Assembly: GCA_044360075.1 (NCBI GenBank)
Contig: JBIKLA010000017.1
Location: 1-64,000 of the forward strand
Length of the DNA stretch: 64,000 nucleotides
Source: OMII01 sp947467385
GTDB lineage: Bacteria; Bdellovibrionota_C; UBA2361; OMII01
Direction of reading: 5' to 3'
The position numbers and the translations under genes were made by a program. A model generated the notes under the pieces. That model saw only the letters and a program-made list of their open reading frames with translations. It ran no database searches and was not told where the DNA came from. This document shows positions 54,554-63,483 of this stretch, one piece after another (within the stretch, counting starts at the first letter, position 1; each line of letters opens with the position of its first letter).

Positions 54554-54666
54554 CTAGTTAGCCATCTCAATTCCGTGCTTGCTCTTGAGGCTCTCAACGA
54601 GACCGCCTAATGCGGCGTCGACCTCTTCGCTCTTGAGCGTCCGGTCGTTGCGCTGGAAGGTGATGC
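54554..54666 (-). repeat. 113-bp pheT terminus, resident copy
   Basis: This is the genuine 3' end of pheT and is base-for-base identical to 50011-50123. Confidence 0.92.
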
Positions 54667-56683
54667 GGTATGTCACTCGCCGATAGTCCTCTTCCGCTTT
54701 TTTGAAGTCATCAACGATTACCGCGTTTACAAGGGAATCGAGCGCGGCTTCCTGAACAAACCGCAGCACCCGGCCGGCCTGCTCTCTCGGGCTGAGCCGC
54801 AGCGTCATGTCCCTCCACACAGCTGGATAGTCGCTGACAGCAGGCGCCGGGACCCCGATCATGAGCTTCGCGAGGAGCCGCAGATCGAGCTCGCAGTAGA
54901 AGATCTCATCCCGTGTTTCGCACGCCTCACGGATGACCGGGTGAACAGCTCCCATGACGCCTACAACGTGCCTGCCGCACTTCACGGAACCCTGAATGCC
55001 CGGATGAAGGAGGGGCGAGTCTCCCTTGCCGACCGAGAACCTGCAGCCTAGCCCCTTAATGAGTCCAGCAATGGCGCCCTTGAAGAGCCGCGCATGGTCA
55101 GCGGTGCCTTCCGGCTTGCGCCACTCGCCCTCATACCATCTGCCCGCCGAAGCGATGGCAAGAATGTCGTGCTCGTAGTCGTACTCCAGCTCCTCCCGCT
55201 CGCGCGGCTCATCTGACGGCAGCTCCGCAGGGCGGCTAAAAATGCGGCACAGCTCGTACACCTTCGCAGCTCCCACGCCACGCTTTAGGTTTGCGGCAAG
55301 GAGCTTCGTCATGTGCACCACGTTGGTGGCCTTCATGTGCGAGTTCTTCGCCTCAAGCGAGTTCTTGAGCGTCAGGTGCTGGGTCCCGATGCCTGGAGAA
55401 AGCTGCTCAAGGACCGCCACATCGGCAGCCGAGTAAAAGCCCGATGAGATCACCTCGACAAACCCACTACCAAGGAGCGCCGGCCGGATGTTTTGGGCAA
55501 CGCGCTCAAATGCCGTCAGGGGCGGCGCCTCGTAATCAAGCGCGGGAAGCTCGGCCTTGACCCGGTTGAGGCTGACGGAACGAGCAATATCCTCGTAGAC
55601 GTCGTCGGCATTGCGCACATCCCACAGCCGCCATGAAGGCACGGAGAGAGCGAGCTCTCTGTCCTTGCCGGAGGCCGGCGCGCTGTCGACGACGTAGCCC
55701 AGATTCTTGAAGCGGGTTATGACCTCCACCTCCTCCAGTCGCGGAAGATTGAGCTGCTTCTTAAGGCTACTGAGGAGAACCGTGACCTTTCTCTTCTCGG
55801 TCGGCGCCGACTCGGCATACGTGACGCCGATGACATGCGCGCTCTCTGTGTCCTTGGCCGTGCCGGCAGATCCCCCCGCCAGGTACGCCACACGCTTGAG
55901 AGCAGGGGTCATCCCTTCGTAGTCGCAGCCGCGCTCAAATGCATAGGATGAGTCGGTGGACACGCCCATCGCCCGGGCGGTGATTCGGACACTCACCGGA
56001 TCGAACACGGCGGTCTCAATGAGCACCTTTCGTGTCTCGCCCGTCACCATGGAATTCAAGCAGCCTATGACACCCGCAACAGCGACGATCTTCTTGCGGT
56101 CCTTGATGAGAACGGAACCTACTGGCACCGTGTAGCGCTTACCGTCAAGGGCATCGATCTCCTCGGGCTTTGTCGACAGCTCAACGATAATTTCGCCCTC
56201 AATCTTGTCAGCATCAAAGGCGTGCATCGGCTGGCCCATCTCCAACTGTACGTAGTTAAGGATGCTCACGATGGGGTGAAGCTTCTCTGGATCTTCGACA
56301 AATGACGCAACGTCGTTGCGCAGGGCCATGCCAGCCGGCACGCTCATGTCCATGAGCGCATACTTGAAGCACTTGTCCGTTGCGCGGCGCACCGGCACAG
56401 ATGCCTTTCGGTCGCTTAGCTGGTTGGCCAGCGTGGGTATCTTGACCTGCGCTAGCGTGCGGGCCGATATCTCTCGGGCGACGCCAACGTGGCTTAGGTG
56501 ATCGCCGCGGTTTGCCAGGGTCTCAAGGGTGTACACGATTCCCTTCTCTTGCGAAGCTTCAACGCCCTTTACCTCGAGACCGAGGTCGTCGAGGAGGTGG
56601 CGCAGCGGGCAATTCGAGGCGGTCTCAACTGACCACTCAGGAAGCTCGATGAGCTTCTCAAGCAAACGGATGTGAAGCTTCAT
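54554..56683 (-). CDS. pheT: Phenylalanine-tRNA ligase beta subunit lacking the N-terminal tRNA-binding domain
   Basis: The 709-residue protein is about 80-95 shorter than typical bacterial PheT. The first 35 residues (ending LDDLGLEVKGVE) match the usual start. The sequence then jumps directly to YTLETLANRGDHLSHVGVAREISA, which normally lies near residue 165. The EMAP-like B2 tRNA-binding domain of about 110 residues is therefore absent. The B3/B4 editing region (LNYVQLEMGQPMHAFDADK), B5, the catalytic-like B6/B7 region and the C-terminal anticodon-binding FDX-ACB domain are present. It starts 4 bp inside the end of pheS, so the subunits are coupled. It should still form the alpha2beta2 enzyme. 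Confidence 0.93.
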   Translation of the reverse strand: MKLHIRLLEKLIELPEWSVETASNCPLRHLLDDLGLEVKGVEASQEKGIVYTLETLANRGDHLSHVGVAREISARTLAQVKIPTLANQLSDRKASVPVRRATDKCFKYALMDMSVPAGMALRNDVASFVEDPEKLHPIVSILNYVQLEMGQPMHAFDADKIEGEIIVELSTKPEEIDALDGKRYTVPVGSVLIKDRKKIVAVAGVIGCLNSMVTGETRKVLIETAVFDPVSVRITARAMGVSTDSSYAFERGCDYEGMTPALKRVAYLAGGSAGTAKDTESAHVIGVTYAESAPTEKRKVTVLLSSLKKQLNLPRLEEVEVITRFKNLGYVVDSAPASGKDRELALSVPSWRLWDVRNADDVYEDIARSVSLNRVKAELPALDYEAPPLTAFERVAQNIRPALLGSGFVEVISSGFYSAADVAVLEQLSPGIGTQHLTLKNSLEAKNSHMKATNVVHMTKLLAANLKRGVGAAKVYELCRIFSRPAELPSDEPREREELEYDYEHDILAIASAGRWYEGEWRKPEGTADHARLFKGAIAGLIKGLGCRFSVGKGDSPLLHPGIQGSVKCGRHVVGVMGAVHPVIREACETRDEIFYCELDLRLLAKLMIGVPAPAVSDYPAVWRDMTLRLSPREQAGRVLRFVQEAALDSLVNAVIVDDFKKAEEDYRRVTYRITFQRNDRTLKSEEVDAALGGLVESLKSKHGIEMAN

Positions 56684-57735
56684 ACGATCTCCTTGAGCAC
56701 ACGCAGGTCGTTATCGTACACCGAGCGAAGGTGCGGGAAGTTATAGAGCTGGCCCGCAAGCCGCGAGGTCCCGAGACCGAACGCAAAGCCGGAGACCTTA
56801 GTTGGATCGAGCTTGAACTCCTCAAGCACCTTGCTGTGAACCATGCCCGAGCCACCAACCGTGACCCACCCGGCACCGCCGCACGAAGGGCAGCCCTGGC
56901 CCCGGCACACGGAGCAGTCGATCTGCGGGCCAACGCTCGGCTCAGTGTATGGGTAAAACTTCGGCACGAAGCGCACCTTGCGTCGCTTGCCGTAGAGCTC
57001 CTTGATGATGTGCGTCATGAGGCCCAAGAGGTGCGCCAGGGTTAGACCCGGCTCAATCCATACGAGCTCGTATTGGTGGAACATCGCGCAGTGCGATGCA
57101 TCTTCCTTCTCATTGCGATACGCACGCCCGAATGAGGCGACCTTGATCGGCAGGCGGCAGTTTTCAAAGAGCGCCCGATGCTGAAGGATTCTCGCCTGCA
57201 CCGAGGTGGTGTGGGTGCGCAGGACATGGCCTGTCTCTGTGTAGAAGGTGTCCTGCATGTCACGGGCAGGATGATGCTTGGGAATGTTGAGCGAGTCGAA
57301 GCAGTAGTAATCGGTCTCGATCTCAGGGCCCATAATACTCTGGAAGCCGAACGGCCGGAGGATCTCGGTAATGCGGTCCTCAACAACGGTGATGGGGTGG
57401 ATGGACCCAAGCCCGGAGGCGGCCTCCGGGAGCGAGAGGTCGATGTACTCCTGGGCAAGCTGCGCCTTGAGAGCATCGGTGCGAAGCCATCGCTCCTTGT
57501 CCTCAAGCCCATCATCCACCGTGCTCCGCAGCTCATTGAGCAGCGCCGCAACGGTTGGCTTCTCGTCGGCTGGGACATCACGAAGGCCCTTGAAAAGCTC
57601 TTTTACGAACCCCTCTTTCGAGACCCAGTCGCGCTTCAGGAGCTCAAGATCCTCTTTGTGGCGCACATCCTTGAGCTGCTGCTCAAAGCGGGTCATGAGG
57701 TCCTTGATGTTTTTCGGCGAGAGATCAACGCTCAT
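56680..57735 (-). CDS. pheS: Phenylalanine-tRNA ligase alpha subunit
   Basis: The 351-residue protein is of normal size. An N-terminal coiled coil (about 1-90) is followed by the class II synthetase core: motif 1 around FGFQSIMGPEIETDYYCFDSLNIP, HPARDMQDTFY, motif 2 SFGRAYRNEKEDASH and a C-terminal motif 3 FAFGLGTSRLA. A zinc-finger-like CSVCRGQGCPSCGGAGWV (about 275-295) replaces the more usual unliganded loop. AAGGA lies upstream of the ATG at 57735. It charges tRNA-Phe together with PheT. Confidence 0.96.
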   Translation of the reverse strand: MSVDLSPKNIKDLMTRFEQQLKDVRHKEDLELLKRDWVSKEGFVKELFKGLRDVPADEKPTVAALLNELRSTVDDGLEDKERWLRTDALKAQLAQEYIDLSLPEAASGLGSIHPITVVEDRITEILRPFGFQSIMGPEIETDYYCFDSLNIPKHHPARDMQDTFYTETGHVLRTHTTSVQARILQHRALFENCRLPIKVASFGRAYRNEKEDASHCAMFHQYELVWIEPGLTLAHLLGLMTHIIKELYGKRRKVRFVPKFYPYTEPSVGPQIDCSVCRGQGCPSCGGAGWVTVGGSGMVHSKVLEEFKLDPTKVSGFAFGLGTSRLAGQLYNFPHLRSVYDNDLRVLKEIV

Positions 57736-58001
57736 GTGTCAGTCCTTCATGCCAAGCCGTGCTTGCGGTATCGCTTTGGGTGCGCCTCAGAATGTAAGCC
57801 AAACAGGGGTATGCGTAAAGGCTCCCGACGAGTCCCAAGAGCCCCAAGAGCCCCATCAGGCAGGGTTTTTGGGGGTCATACTATCTCTCGTTGTTGCCAG
57901 GCCGATCGGCTCTTGTTACAAGCCTTGAAGCTGCTGCATCGCCACCTCCGCCAAGAGGTTGTGCCGCGCACGGAAGAGACGGGGACCACAAAAAGGACGC
58001 G

Positions 58002-59198
58002 GTGCAAGACAGCCTCAAAACAACTCGACTTACCGTCTTTCTGATTGTGCTCCTCGATATCATGGGACTTGGGCTCATTATCCCCGCCCAGCCGTTCCTG
58101 GCGAAGAGCTTTGGGGCTGATGCAATTACCATAACCCAACTCGGCACCATCTACTCATTCATGCAGTTCGTGCTTGGGCCCGTGTGGGGTTCGCTCTCGG
58201 ATCGCTTCGGCAGGCGTCCGGTGCTGCTCACAACGCTGCTTATCACAATGAGTGGCCATATCGTCTTTGCACTGGCGGGCTCGCTCATGATCCTCTTCGT
58301 TGCCCGAGGCATGGTTGGCATCGGCGCGGCCAACATCTCGACCGCCCAAGCCGTCCTGTCTGACACCCATCCCCCAGCAGAGAGAAGTCGCGCGATGGCG
58401 CTGGTGGGAGCGGCCTTCGGGCTTGGCTTTGTGCTAGGGCCGGCCCTCGGAGGGATCCTGTTTCACATCGATCAACGGGCACCAGCTGGGCTGGCGGCGA
58501 TGCTTGCGCTTGTCAACATGGTGCTTGTGTCCCGATGCGTTGGGGAAACGCGCCCCGTCTCCCTGACCTCAAGCCCCTCCGCTCACCGCGTTGGGCTGCG
58601 CTCACTCCTAAAGGCCGACGGCTCGCTGCGCCCGCTCATTATGACGACTCTGTTCATGATGACCGCCTTTGCTCTCATGGAGCAGAGCATCGGGCTCTTT
58701 ATTGAGAGCGCCTGGGTGCCGGATGGTGCCGAGGTGGGGATGAAGGAGGCAACAAAGCTCACCAGCATCTTCCTTGTGGTCGTTGGAATAACGGCGATAT
58801 TTGTGCAGGGATTCCTCGTGAGGCGCTGGCTGACGAGCACCCCGGAAACGGCCCTGCTGCGCGGCGGGCTGGTCATCATCGCCATCACGCTCGCCCTTAT
58901 TCCGTGCCTGGGATGGTACGGCAGCTACGCCCTGTTTCTGGTTTCAGGCGCCTTGCTCGCCCTCGGCAGCGGCATGTTCAATCCCTCGATGGCGGGACTG
59001 GTGTCGCTTTCATGCCCGCCAGACAAGCAGGGCATTGGGCTCGCAATTAACCAGTCCGCTTTTGCTCTCGGCAGGATCATCGGGCCCCTCGTTGCCGGCG
59101 CCCTGTTTGCCTGCAACCGCAACATTCCTTTCATCACCGGATCTGCGCTAACACTTGTCGCACTAGCACTGGCGAGCAGAGTCAGGGCGGCTCGATAG
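58002..59198 (+). CDS. MFS drug/H+ antiporter, TetA-like
   Basis: The frame opens at 57891, but the first 37 codons are unlike protein. A GTG at 58002 preceded by AAAAGGA gives about 398 residues with the first membrane helix in place (TRLTVFLIVLLDIMGLGLIIP). Twelve hydrophobic segments can be traced. The family motif A is GSLSDRFGRRPVLL between helices 2 and 3, and motif C resembles GAAFGLGFVLGPALGG. This is the DHA1/TetA efflux layout. The substrate is not predictable. It is divergent from pheS. Confidence 0.9.
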   Translation: MQDSLKTTRLTVFLIVLLDIMGLGLIIPAQPFLAKSFGADAITITQLGTIYSFMQFVLGPVWGSLSDRFGRRPVLLTTLLITMSGHIVFALAGSLMILFVARGMVGIGAANISTAQAVLSDTHPPAERSRAMALVGAAFGLGFVLGPALGGILFHIDQRAPAGLAAMLALVNMVLVSRCVGETRPVSLTSSPSAHRVGLRSLLKADGSLRPLIMTTLFMMTAFALMEQSIGLFIESAWVPDGAEVGMKEATKLTSIFLVVVGITAIFVQGFLVRRWLTSTPETALLRGGLVIIAITLALIPCLGWYGSYALFLVSGALLALGSGMFNPSMAGLVSLSCPPDKQGIGLAINQSAFALGRIIGPLVAGALFACNRNIPFITGSALTLVALALASRVRAAR

Positions 59199-59390
59199 CC
59201 CTGACTGGTCCGGCCCGCGCAGAAGCGAGAGGAAGAGCCGCAACTTAACCTCCTCCAGCCCCATAGTCGGCTGTGCCTGGTGTTGCTGCTTTCGGGCCAA
59301 GCGCGCGTAGTGCCGTTGCAGGAGCTCCGCGTACTCGTCTGCCTCGGGGCTTGCGCTCCCTACTTCCTCGTCATCGAATCGCCCTGTCAT
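59163..59390 (-). CDS. Small acidic/helical protein, hypothetical
   Basis: The frame runs to 59414, but the ATG at 59390 (MTGRFDDEEVGS) is more protein-like; it gives about 75 residues. It reads DEYAELLQRHYARLARKQQ and then GLEEVKLRLFLSLL, plausible helices. It overlaps the 3' end of the MFS gene on the other strand by 36 bp. It could be real or chance. Confidence 0.45.
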   Translation of the reverse strand: MTGRFDDEEVGSASPEADEYAELLQRHYARLARKQQHQAQPTMGLEEVKLRLFLSLLRGPDQSGLSSRPDSARQC

Positions 59391-59480
59391 AGTGAGTCCC
59401 CCTGTAGCCCGCATATCGCTTTTGCTTTAATCAAGTTAAAGCAAGCTGGGCCTTGGGAGGTATGACCGTCCGCAGCGTGA

Positions 59481-59532
59481 AAAAGCATCGGCCGCAGCCG
59501 CATCCATTTTTTGAATGCCGCTGCGGCCGATG
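59481..59532 (-). terminator. Strong intrinsic terminator of the helicase-derived gene
   Basis: Read on the minus strand, CATCGGCCGCAGCGGCAT pairs with ATGCGGCTGCGGCCGATG (one mismatch over 18 bp, loop about 11 nt). TTTTT follows directly after GC. It lies 22 bp beyond the stop of the 59554 gene. Confidence 0.85.
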
Positions 59533-59553
59533 AGGCCTCCTATTTGGCAAGGC

Positions 59554-61002
59554 CTAGTTCTGCTCGTCGACTGCGAGCATCGTCGGGCCCTCGTGCGACT
59601 CCATGGAGCCGTTCGACGAACCCCCGTCGAAGTCTCCAGCACCTTCGCCGAAGCTTGCCTCGCTGCCCTCAACCGGCGCAGCGCCTTCGCGCGGAATGGA
59701 GAGCGTCACTGCCTTCTTCACAAAGAAGTTTTTGCCCTGGGTGTCCGTGGAGCCGCTAAGCCCCTCGACAACCTGGTCAGCGATAGCCTCCGGAACGTCT
59801 ACGAACGTATAGGCGCCACGGACAGCCACGCGGTGGATGTCTGATGCGCTGATGCCGCACGTATCAACAACCTTCTGCATGAACGCCTCTTTTGAGACTC
59901 CCTGCTCGGAGCCGGATCCCACGTACAGCCGGGCCTCCTTGTCTACGACAACCTGCGGACGAGGCTGCCTAGGCTGGCGCTCGCCGCGCTCGCCGCGCTC
60001 ACCGTCGCCACGGTCGCGGCCTCGGTCCCTATCGCGCTCTCGGCCGCGGCCACGGCGGGGGCGATCATCCCCACCAACAGCTCCGCCGCCAAGGAACCGG
60101 GCCTGGCTGTTGTCATCGATAAGCTCGTCATTCTCGTCAAACTGCGACTCAGAACGCGGGCGCCCGCCACGGTCATCGCGGTTGCCGCGGCTTTCGCCAC
60201 GATCACGCCGGCCTCCGCGGCTGTCACGCCGATCACGCCCACGTCCGCGGTCATCACGGCGCCCGAAGTCCTGGCTCTCGCCTTCCTCTCCGGCAAATTC
60301 GCCGTCGCGGTCCTCGTAATCCTCCTCACGCTCCTCACGAGCCGGGGGGGCTGCCTTAAGCGACGGAATCACCGACAGCGTGTTATGAAGCAGAAGGGCC
60401 ACGATGTCCTTTGCGTTGCCGTCGGCCAAGACCTTGTCCGCGAGCTGCGAAAGCCCAGCATCGCTGAGAAGCGCCTTCTCAACAGCCTGATCGCGAAGCG
60501 ACGCAAACTTGTTGATGAAGATCTGCTCTGGAGAGGGAAGGTCCCCCTTCACAAGCTGTGCCTTCCCAAGCTTATTGAGGAAGTGGAAATTGGATATATC
60601 GACCGCTGCAACGAGGCTCAGCACCTTCGCAGTCTTTGTCTCCCCCTCAGCAACGTAACGCGTGAAGTACACCTCGGGGTCGACCGGCAGGGAGTAGTTG
60701 ATGACGATATCGAAATGCTCAAGCGGAACGCCGCGGGCTGCGACATCGGTAAGCACAAGCGCGGTCACTTCCTTCTTCTCGACGCCCTGGATTGCCTTGC
60801 TGAGCTTAATCTGGGGCACATAGCCGATGAGCTTGAGCGATGACACACCGCGCTTCTTGAGGATTACGTCCGCAAAGTCCGCATCGGAAGGCGAGTTGCA
60901 GAAAACAAGAATCGACTTGCCGGCCTCAAGCTCAACGAGGTCACACAATGCTTGCGGCTTTGCCAGCAGCGAGGTTCCAACTTCAAAATAAATATGTTCC
61001 AT
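59554..61002 (-). CDS. Helicase C-domain plus DbpA-type RNA-binding protein, without a DEAD domain
   Basis: The 482-residue protein begins exactly where the second RecA domain of DEAD-box helicases begins (IYFEVGTSLLAKPQALCDLV). SILVFCNSPSDADF is motif IV-like and LVLTDVAARGVPLEHFDIVINY is motif V-like. Motif VI, normally HRIGRTGR, is replaced by YFTRYVAEGETKTAK. About 120 residues rich in Arg, Gly and Asp follow, then a DbpA-like RNA-binding domain (ARLYVGSGSEQGVSKEAFMQ, then VAVRGAYTFVDVPEAIADQV). No first RecA domain with Walker A or DEAD motif lies upstream. It is probably an RNA-binding protein without helicase activity, derived from a CsdA/DbpA-type enzyme. Confidence 0.85.
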   Translation of the reverse strand: MEHIYFEVGTSLLAKPQALCDLVELEAGKSILVFCNSPSDADFADVILKKRGVSSLKLIGYVPQIKLSKAIQGVEKKEVTALVLTDVAARGVPLEHFDIVINYSLPVDPEVYFTRYVAEGETKTAKVLSLVAAVDISNFHFLNKLGKAQLVKGDLPSPEQIFINKFASLRDQAVEKALLSDAGLSQLADKVLADGNAKDIVALLLHNTLSVIPSLKAAPPAREEREEDYEDRDGEFAGEEGESQDFGRRDDRGRGRDRRDSRGGRRDRGESRGNRDDRGGRPRSESQFDENDELIDDNSQARFLGGGAVGGDDRPRRGRGRERDRDRGRDRGDGERGERGERQPRQPRPQVVVDKEARLYVGSGSEQGVSKEAFMQKVVDTCGISASDIHRVAVRGAYTFVDVPEAIADQVVEGLSGSTDTQGKNFFVKKAVTLSIPREGAAPVEGSEASFGEGAGDFDGGSSNGSMESHEGPTMLAVDEQN

Positions 61003-61427
61003 ATCCTGTGCTACGACTCCTTATACTCGTGCAGGTTGTTGGCTATCTAGGGTCCCTTACGCACACCGGGTCGGATGCCCAGCCGGGAAGCCCCCGCCTG
61101 CAACACCGTTCCCGGCCCGCTTATCTCCGATGCTGTGCTGAATCGCTCCAACTCGGGGTCAAAGAACCCTGGCGAAAGTAAACTTACAAACGTACCGTTT
61201 CTTAAAGAGCCAACTATCAAGAGTTTCGCGCTAAAAGCTCGCTTTAAGCCAGCGCTGCTTCTCACAGGGGGTGCTCACACAGCACCACACCCCGGACCTT
61301 TGGGCTCTTACAGGCTAATGCTAAGGAAAGATCTTCGTCGATCTTTCTCAACCCTAGCGGCTAGTCTATACCATATATGGTTGGTAGCGGAAACTTCATC
61401 CGCGCTTTTTCCGACATGCCCCCAACT
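61003..61427. promoter_or_regulatory. Divergent promoter region with several hairpins
   Basis: No gene was found. It separates the helicase-derived gene from the WD40-like lipoprotein. Inverted repeats include GGTGCT-CACAC-AGCACC (61270-61286), GAAAGATC-TTCGTC-GATCTTTC (61326-61347) and the palindrome CCATATATGG (61371-61380). Structured leaders are common upstream of cold-regulated helicase genes, but the link here is only inferred. Confidence 0.4.
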
Positions 61428-62660
61428 ATGCGCCGCCCCATGCTAAAATTTCTAGCCCCTTGCCTGTTTGGGCTCTTCGCGGGGTGCCAAGTGGTCCAGC
61501 AAGCCGCCGATGCGGTCGTCTCAATTGGAACATCTAACAGCCCGGAAATTATAGATATTTCACCCTGGCGCCCGTTTAGCACCCTGGCCTCCGAGCCGAT
61601 TAGCCGCCACGATGGCCAGGTTTTGGATGTGGCAGAGGTGTCTAAGACACCATCGCAGCTGGTCTCAATCGGAACCGATGGAACCGTAATCGGCTGGGAG
61701 ATCGGCACCGGCAACGCGTATTTACTCAATCGGCTGGGATCTCAGCTTCAAGTGGCGGCCATCGGTCATGAATTACCCCTGGTGGCCTATGCCGCAGACG
61801 GAAAGGTGTTCGTAACATGCGCCATACAGTGCCAGGGCACGTGGGTTCTCGACCGCCTAAAGCCTCGAGTGTTGGACGTGGCATTCCATGAGCACGACTC
61901 AGCTCTCCTTCTCGCTGGTGCGGATGGCCGCATTTACCGCTGGAGATTCGAGGTGGATCGCCAGGCCTCAACTCCGAAGGAGCGTGACAAGGGGCTTGAG
62001 AGGTACATCGCGCACCAGACCTTGCTTAGCAACGTTGCTGGCCATCCGTCGGGGCGTGCCTTCTTCTCGACGGACTGGGACGGAACCCTTTTGGGCTGGC
62101 TTCCCTACACCGCCGACGAGCACGGGGGTGACTACGATCGGAACCTCTTCGGCGGGCGTTTCTTTGGCGCGGCAGGAACGTTCTTGCCCGCCGGCCGCGC
62201 GCCCGACCGCGGCATAGCTTCGCTCGCGATCTCTCGTGATGGCACCCGGCTCGCCGCCGGCACTGAGGATGGCTTTGTCGAGGTCTGGGAGGTGCGCGGT
62301 TTTTCGGTTGCGGCCCGCAAGTCCCTGCACGACGGCCGCGTAGCCTCGATTGCGCTCTCTGCCGACGGCCGCCGCGTTGCGTCGATCGGGCGGGACTCTC
62401 AGCTCGACGTCTCCGAGCTCGTGCCTGATCCGGCGCATCGCATAGCTCCGACCGCGTTGCCGTACCGTCTCGATCCGGTTCTCACCCAAACGCTTGGTAG
62501 CGGCGCCGCGAACCTTCTCTTCACCTCAAGCGGCAACGTGATCTTTTCGACTAAGGATGGGCGCATTGGGGAGGTCGATGTTGCGCAAGGAAAGGTGCAG
62601 TCGTCTCCGGTCCCAACCCCAAATCCGCGCTCTCCAGGGCTGGTCGATACCGACTACTAG
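61428..62660 (+). CDS. Outer-envelope lipoprotein with WD40-like beta-propeller
   Basis: The frame opens at 61377. The ATG at 61428 (MRRPMLKFLAP) places a basic start before the lipobox LFAGC, with Cys near residue 20. After the lipidated Cys come repeating units of about 40-50 residues such as VLDVAEVSKTPSQLVSIGTD, LDVAFHEHDSALLLAGADGR, IASLAISRDGTRLAAGTEDG and VASIALSADGRRVASIGRD, the WD40 rhythm. Six or seven blades are plausible. The tail is Pro-rich. It is likely a periplasm-facing scaffold; its partner is unknown. Confidence 0.85.
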   Translation: MRRPMLKFLAPCLFGLFAGCQVVQQAADAVVSIGTSNSPEIIDISPWRPFSTLASEPISRHDGQVLDVAEVSKTPSQLVSIGTDGTVIGWEIGTGNAYLLNRLGSQLQVAAIGHELPLVAYAADGKVFVTCAIQCQGTWVLDRLKPRVLDVAFHEHDSALLLAGADGRIYRWRFEVDRQASTPKERDKGLERYIAHQTLLSNVAGHPSGRAFFSTDWDGTLLGWLPYTADEHGGDYDRNLFGGRFFGAAGTFLPAGRAPDRGIASLAISRDGTRLAAGTEDGFVEVWEVRGFSVAARKSLHDGRVASIALSADGRRVASIGRDSQLDVSELVPDPAHRIAPTALPYRLDPVLTQTLGSGAANLLFTSSGNVIFSTKDGRIGEVDVAQGKVQSSPVPTPNPRSPGLVDTDY

Positions 62661-62733
62661 AGTGGCATTCGGCTAACGTCTGCAGCATCGGCAATTCCCT
62701 GGTCGCGACAAGTCTGCTAGCCTCCACGCACGT

Positions 62734-63270
62734 ATGAAAGACGTTTCTCTAACCCAAGCACAGCCGCGCCCAATACGGTGGTTCTTGGTGTCCGCCGTGG
62801 CGCTCATCACCGTTCTCGCCGACCAGCTCTCTAAGATGTGGGTGCTCCAGTCCTTTCGTGAGAGGGATGTACTGCCTGTGATCCCAGGCTTCTTCAACCT
62901 AACGCTGGCGTACAACCCGGGTGCAGCCTTTGGGCTCTGGACGGGTCTCGGCGATGGTACCCGCCAGCTCGTGTTGGGATTAACCATCCTTGTGGCGCTG
63001 ACCGTCGTTTTCGTATTTCTGAAACAGACCGCCCACCGGGGCTGGGCCCCTCAAACTGCGCTGGCAGCAATCCTAGGAGGTGCTGTCGGAAACATCCTCG
63101 ACCGGATTAGCCACAGCGGCAGGGTGGTCGATTTCTTGGACTTTTACTGGGATGTTCATCACTGGCCGGCTTTCAACGTCGCGGACTCAGCGATCTGCGT
63201 CGGCGTGGCGGTCTTGGTTCTCCTACCCCAACCAAAAGCAACCGTTAAGAACTCTTCAGCTCAACACTAG
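62734..63270 (+). CDS. lspA: Lipoprotein signal peptidase (signal peptidase II)
   Basis: The 178-residue protein has four membrane helices and the two catalytic aspartates, Asp123 (GGAVGNILDRI) and Asp151 (FNVADSAI). The family motifs DQLSKMWV and NLTLAYNPGAAFG are also present. It cuts the signal peptide before the lipidated Cys of prolipoproteins in the inner membrane. Lipoprotein genes lie on both sides. Confidence 0.96.
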   Translation: MKDVSLTQAQPRPIRWFLVSAVALITVLADQLSKMWVLQSFRERDVLPVIPGFFNLTLAYNPGAAFGLWTGLGDGTRQLVLGLTILVALTVVFVFLKQTAHRGWAPQTALAAILGGAVGNILDRISHSGRVVDFLDFYWDVHHWPAFNVADSAICVGVAVLVLLPQPKATVKNSSAQH

Positions 63271-63483
63271 GTCGAATCGGCGTGCGGCTTGAGCCTGCGT
63301 CCTTGTCAGCCTCTATTTTGGATTGCGACCTTGTCGCCCCTCCCTCTACAATCGGGAGGCAAAGAGCATTCGTTTTGTTGGATGGCGCTCCATTACCGTG
63401 CATCGTGCGGTGCGGCAGCCATAACGGTGTAGTACGGTTCAGTTTCCCCCGCGTGTGGGGGCGCTCCCCCTAAAGGTGCAACG

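Noticed and set aside
61075..61446. 123-codon frame in the divergent promoter region
   Set aside because: It overlaps the lipoprotein start, lacks a ribosome site and its composition is not protein-like.
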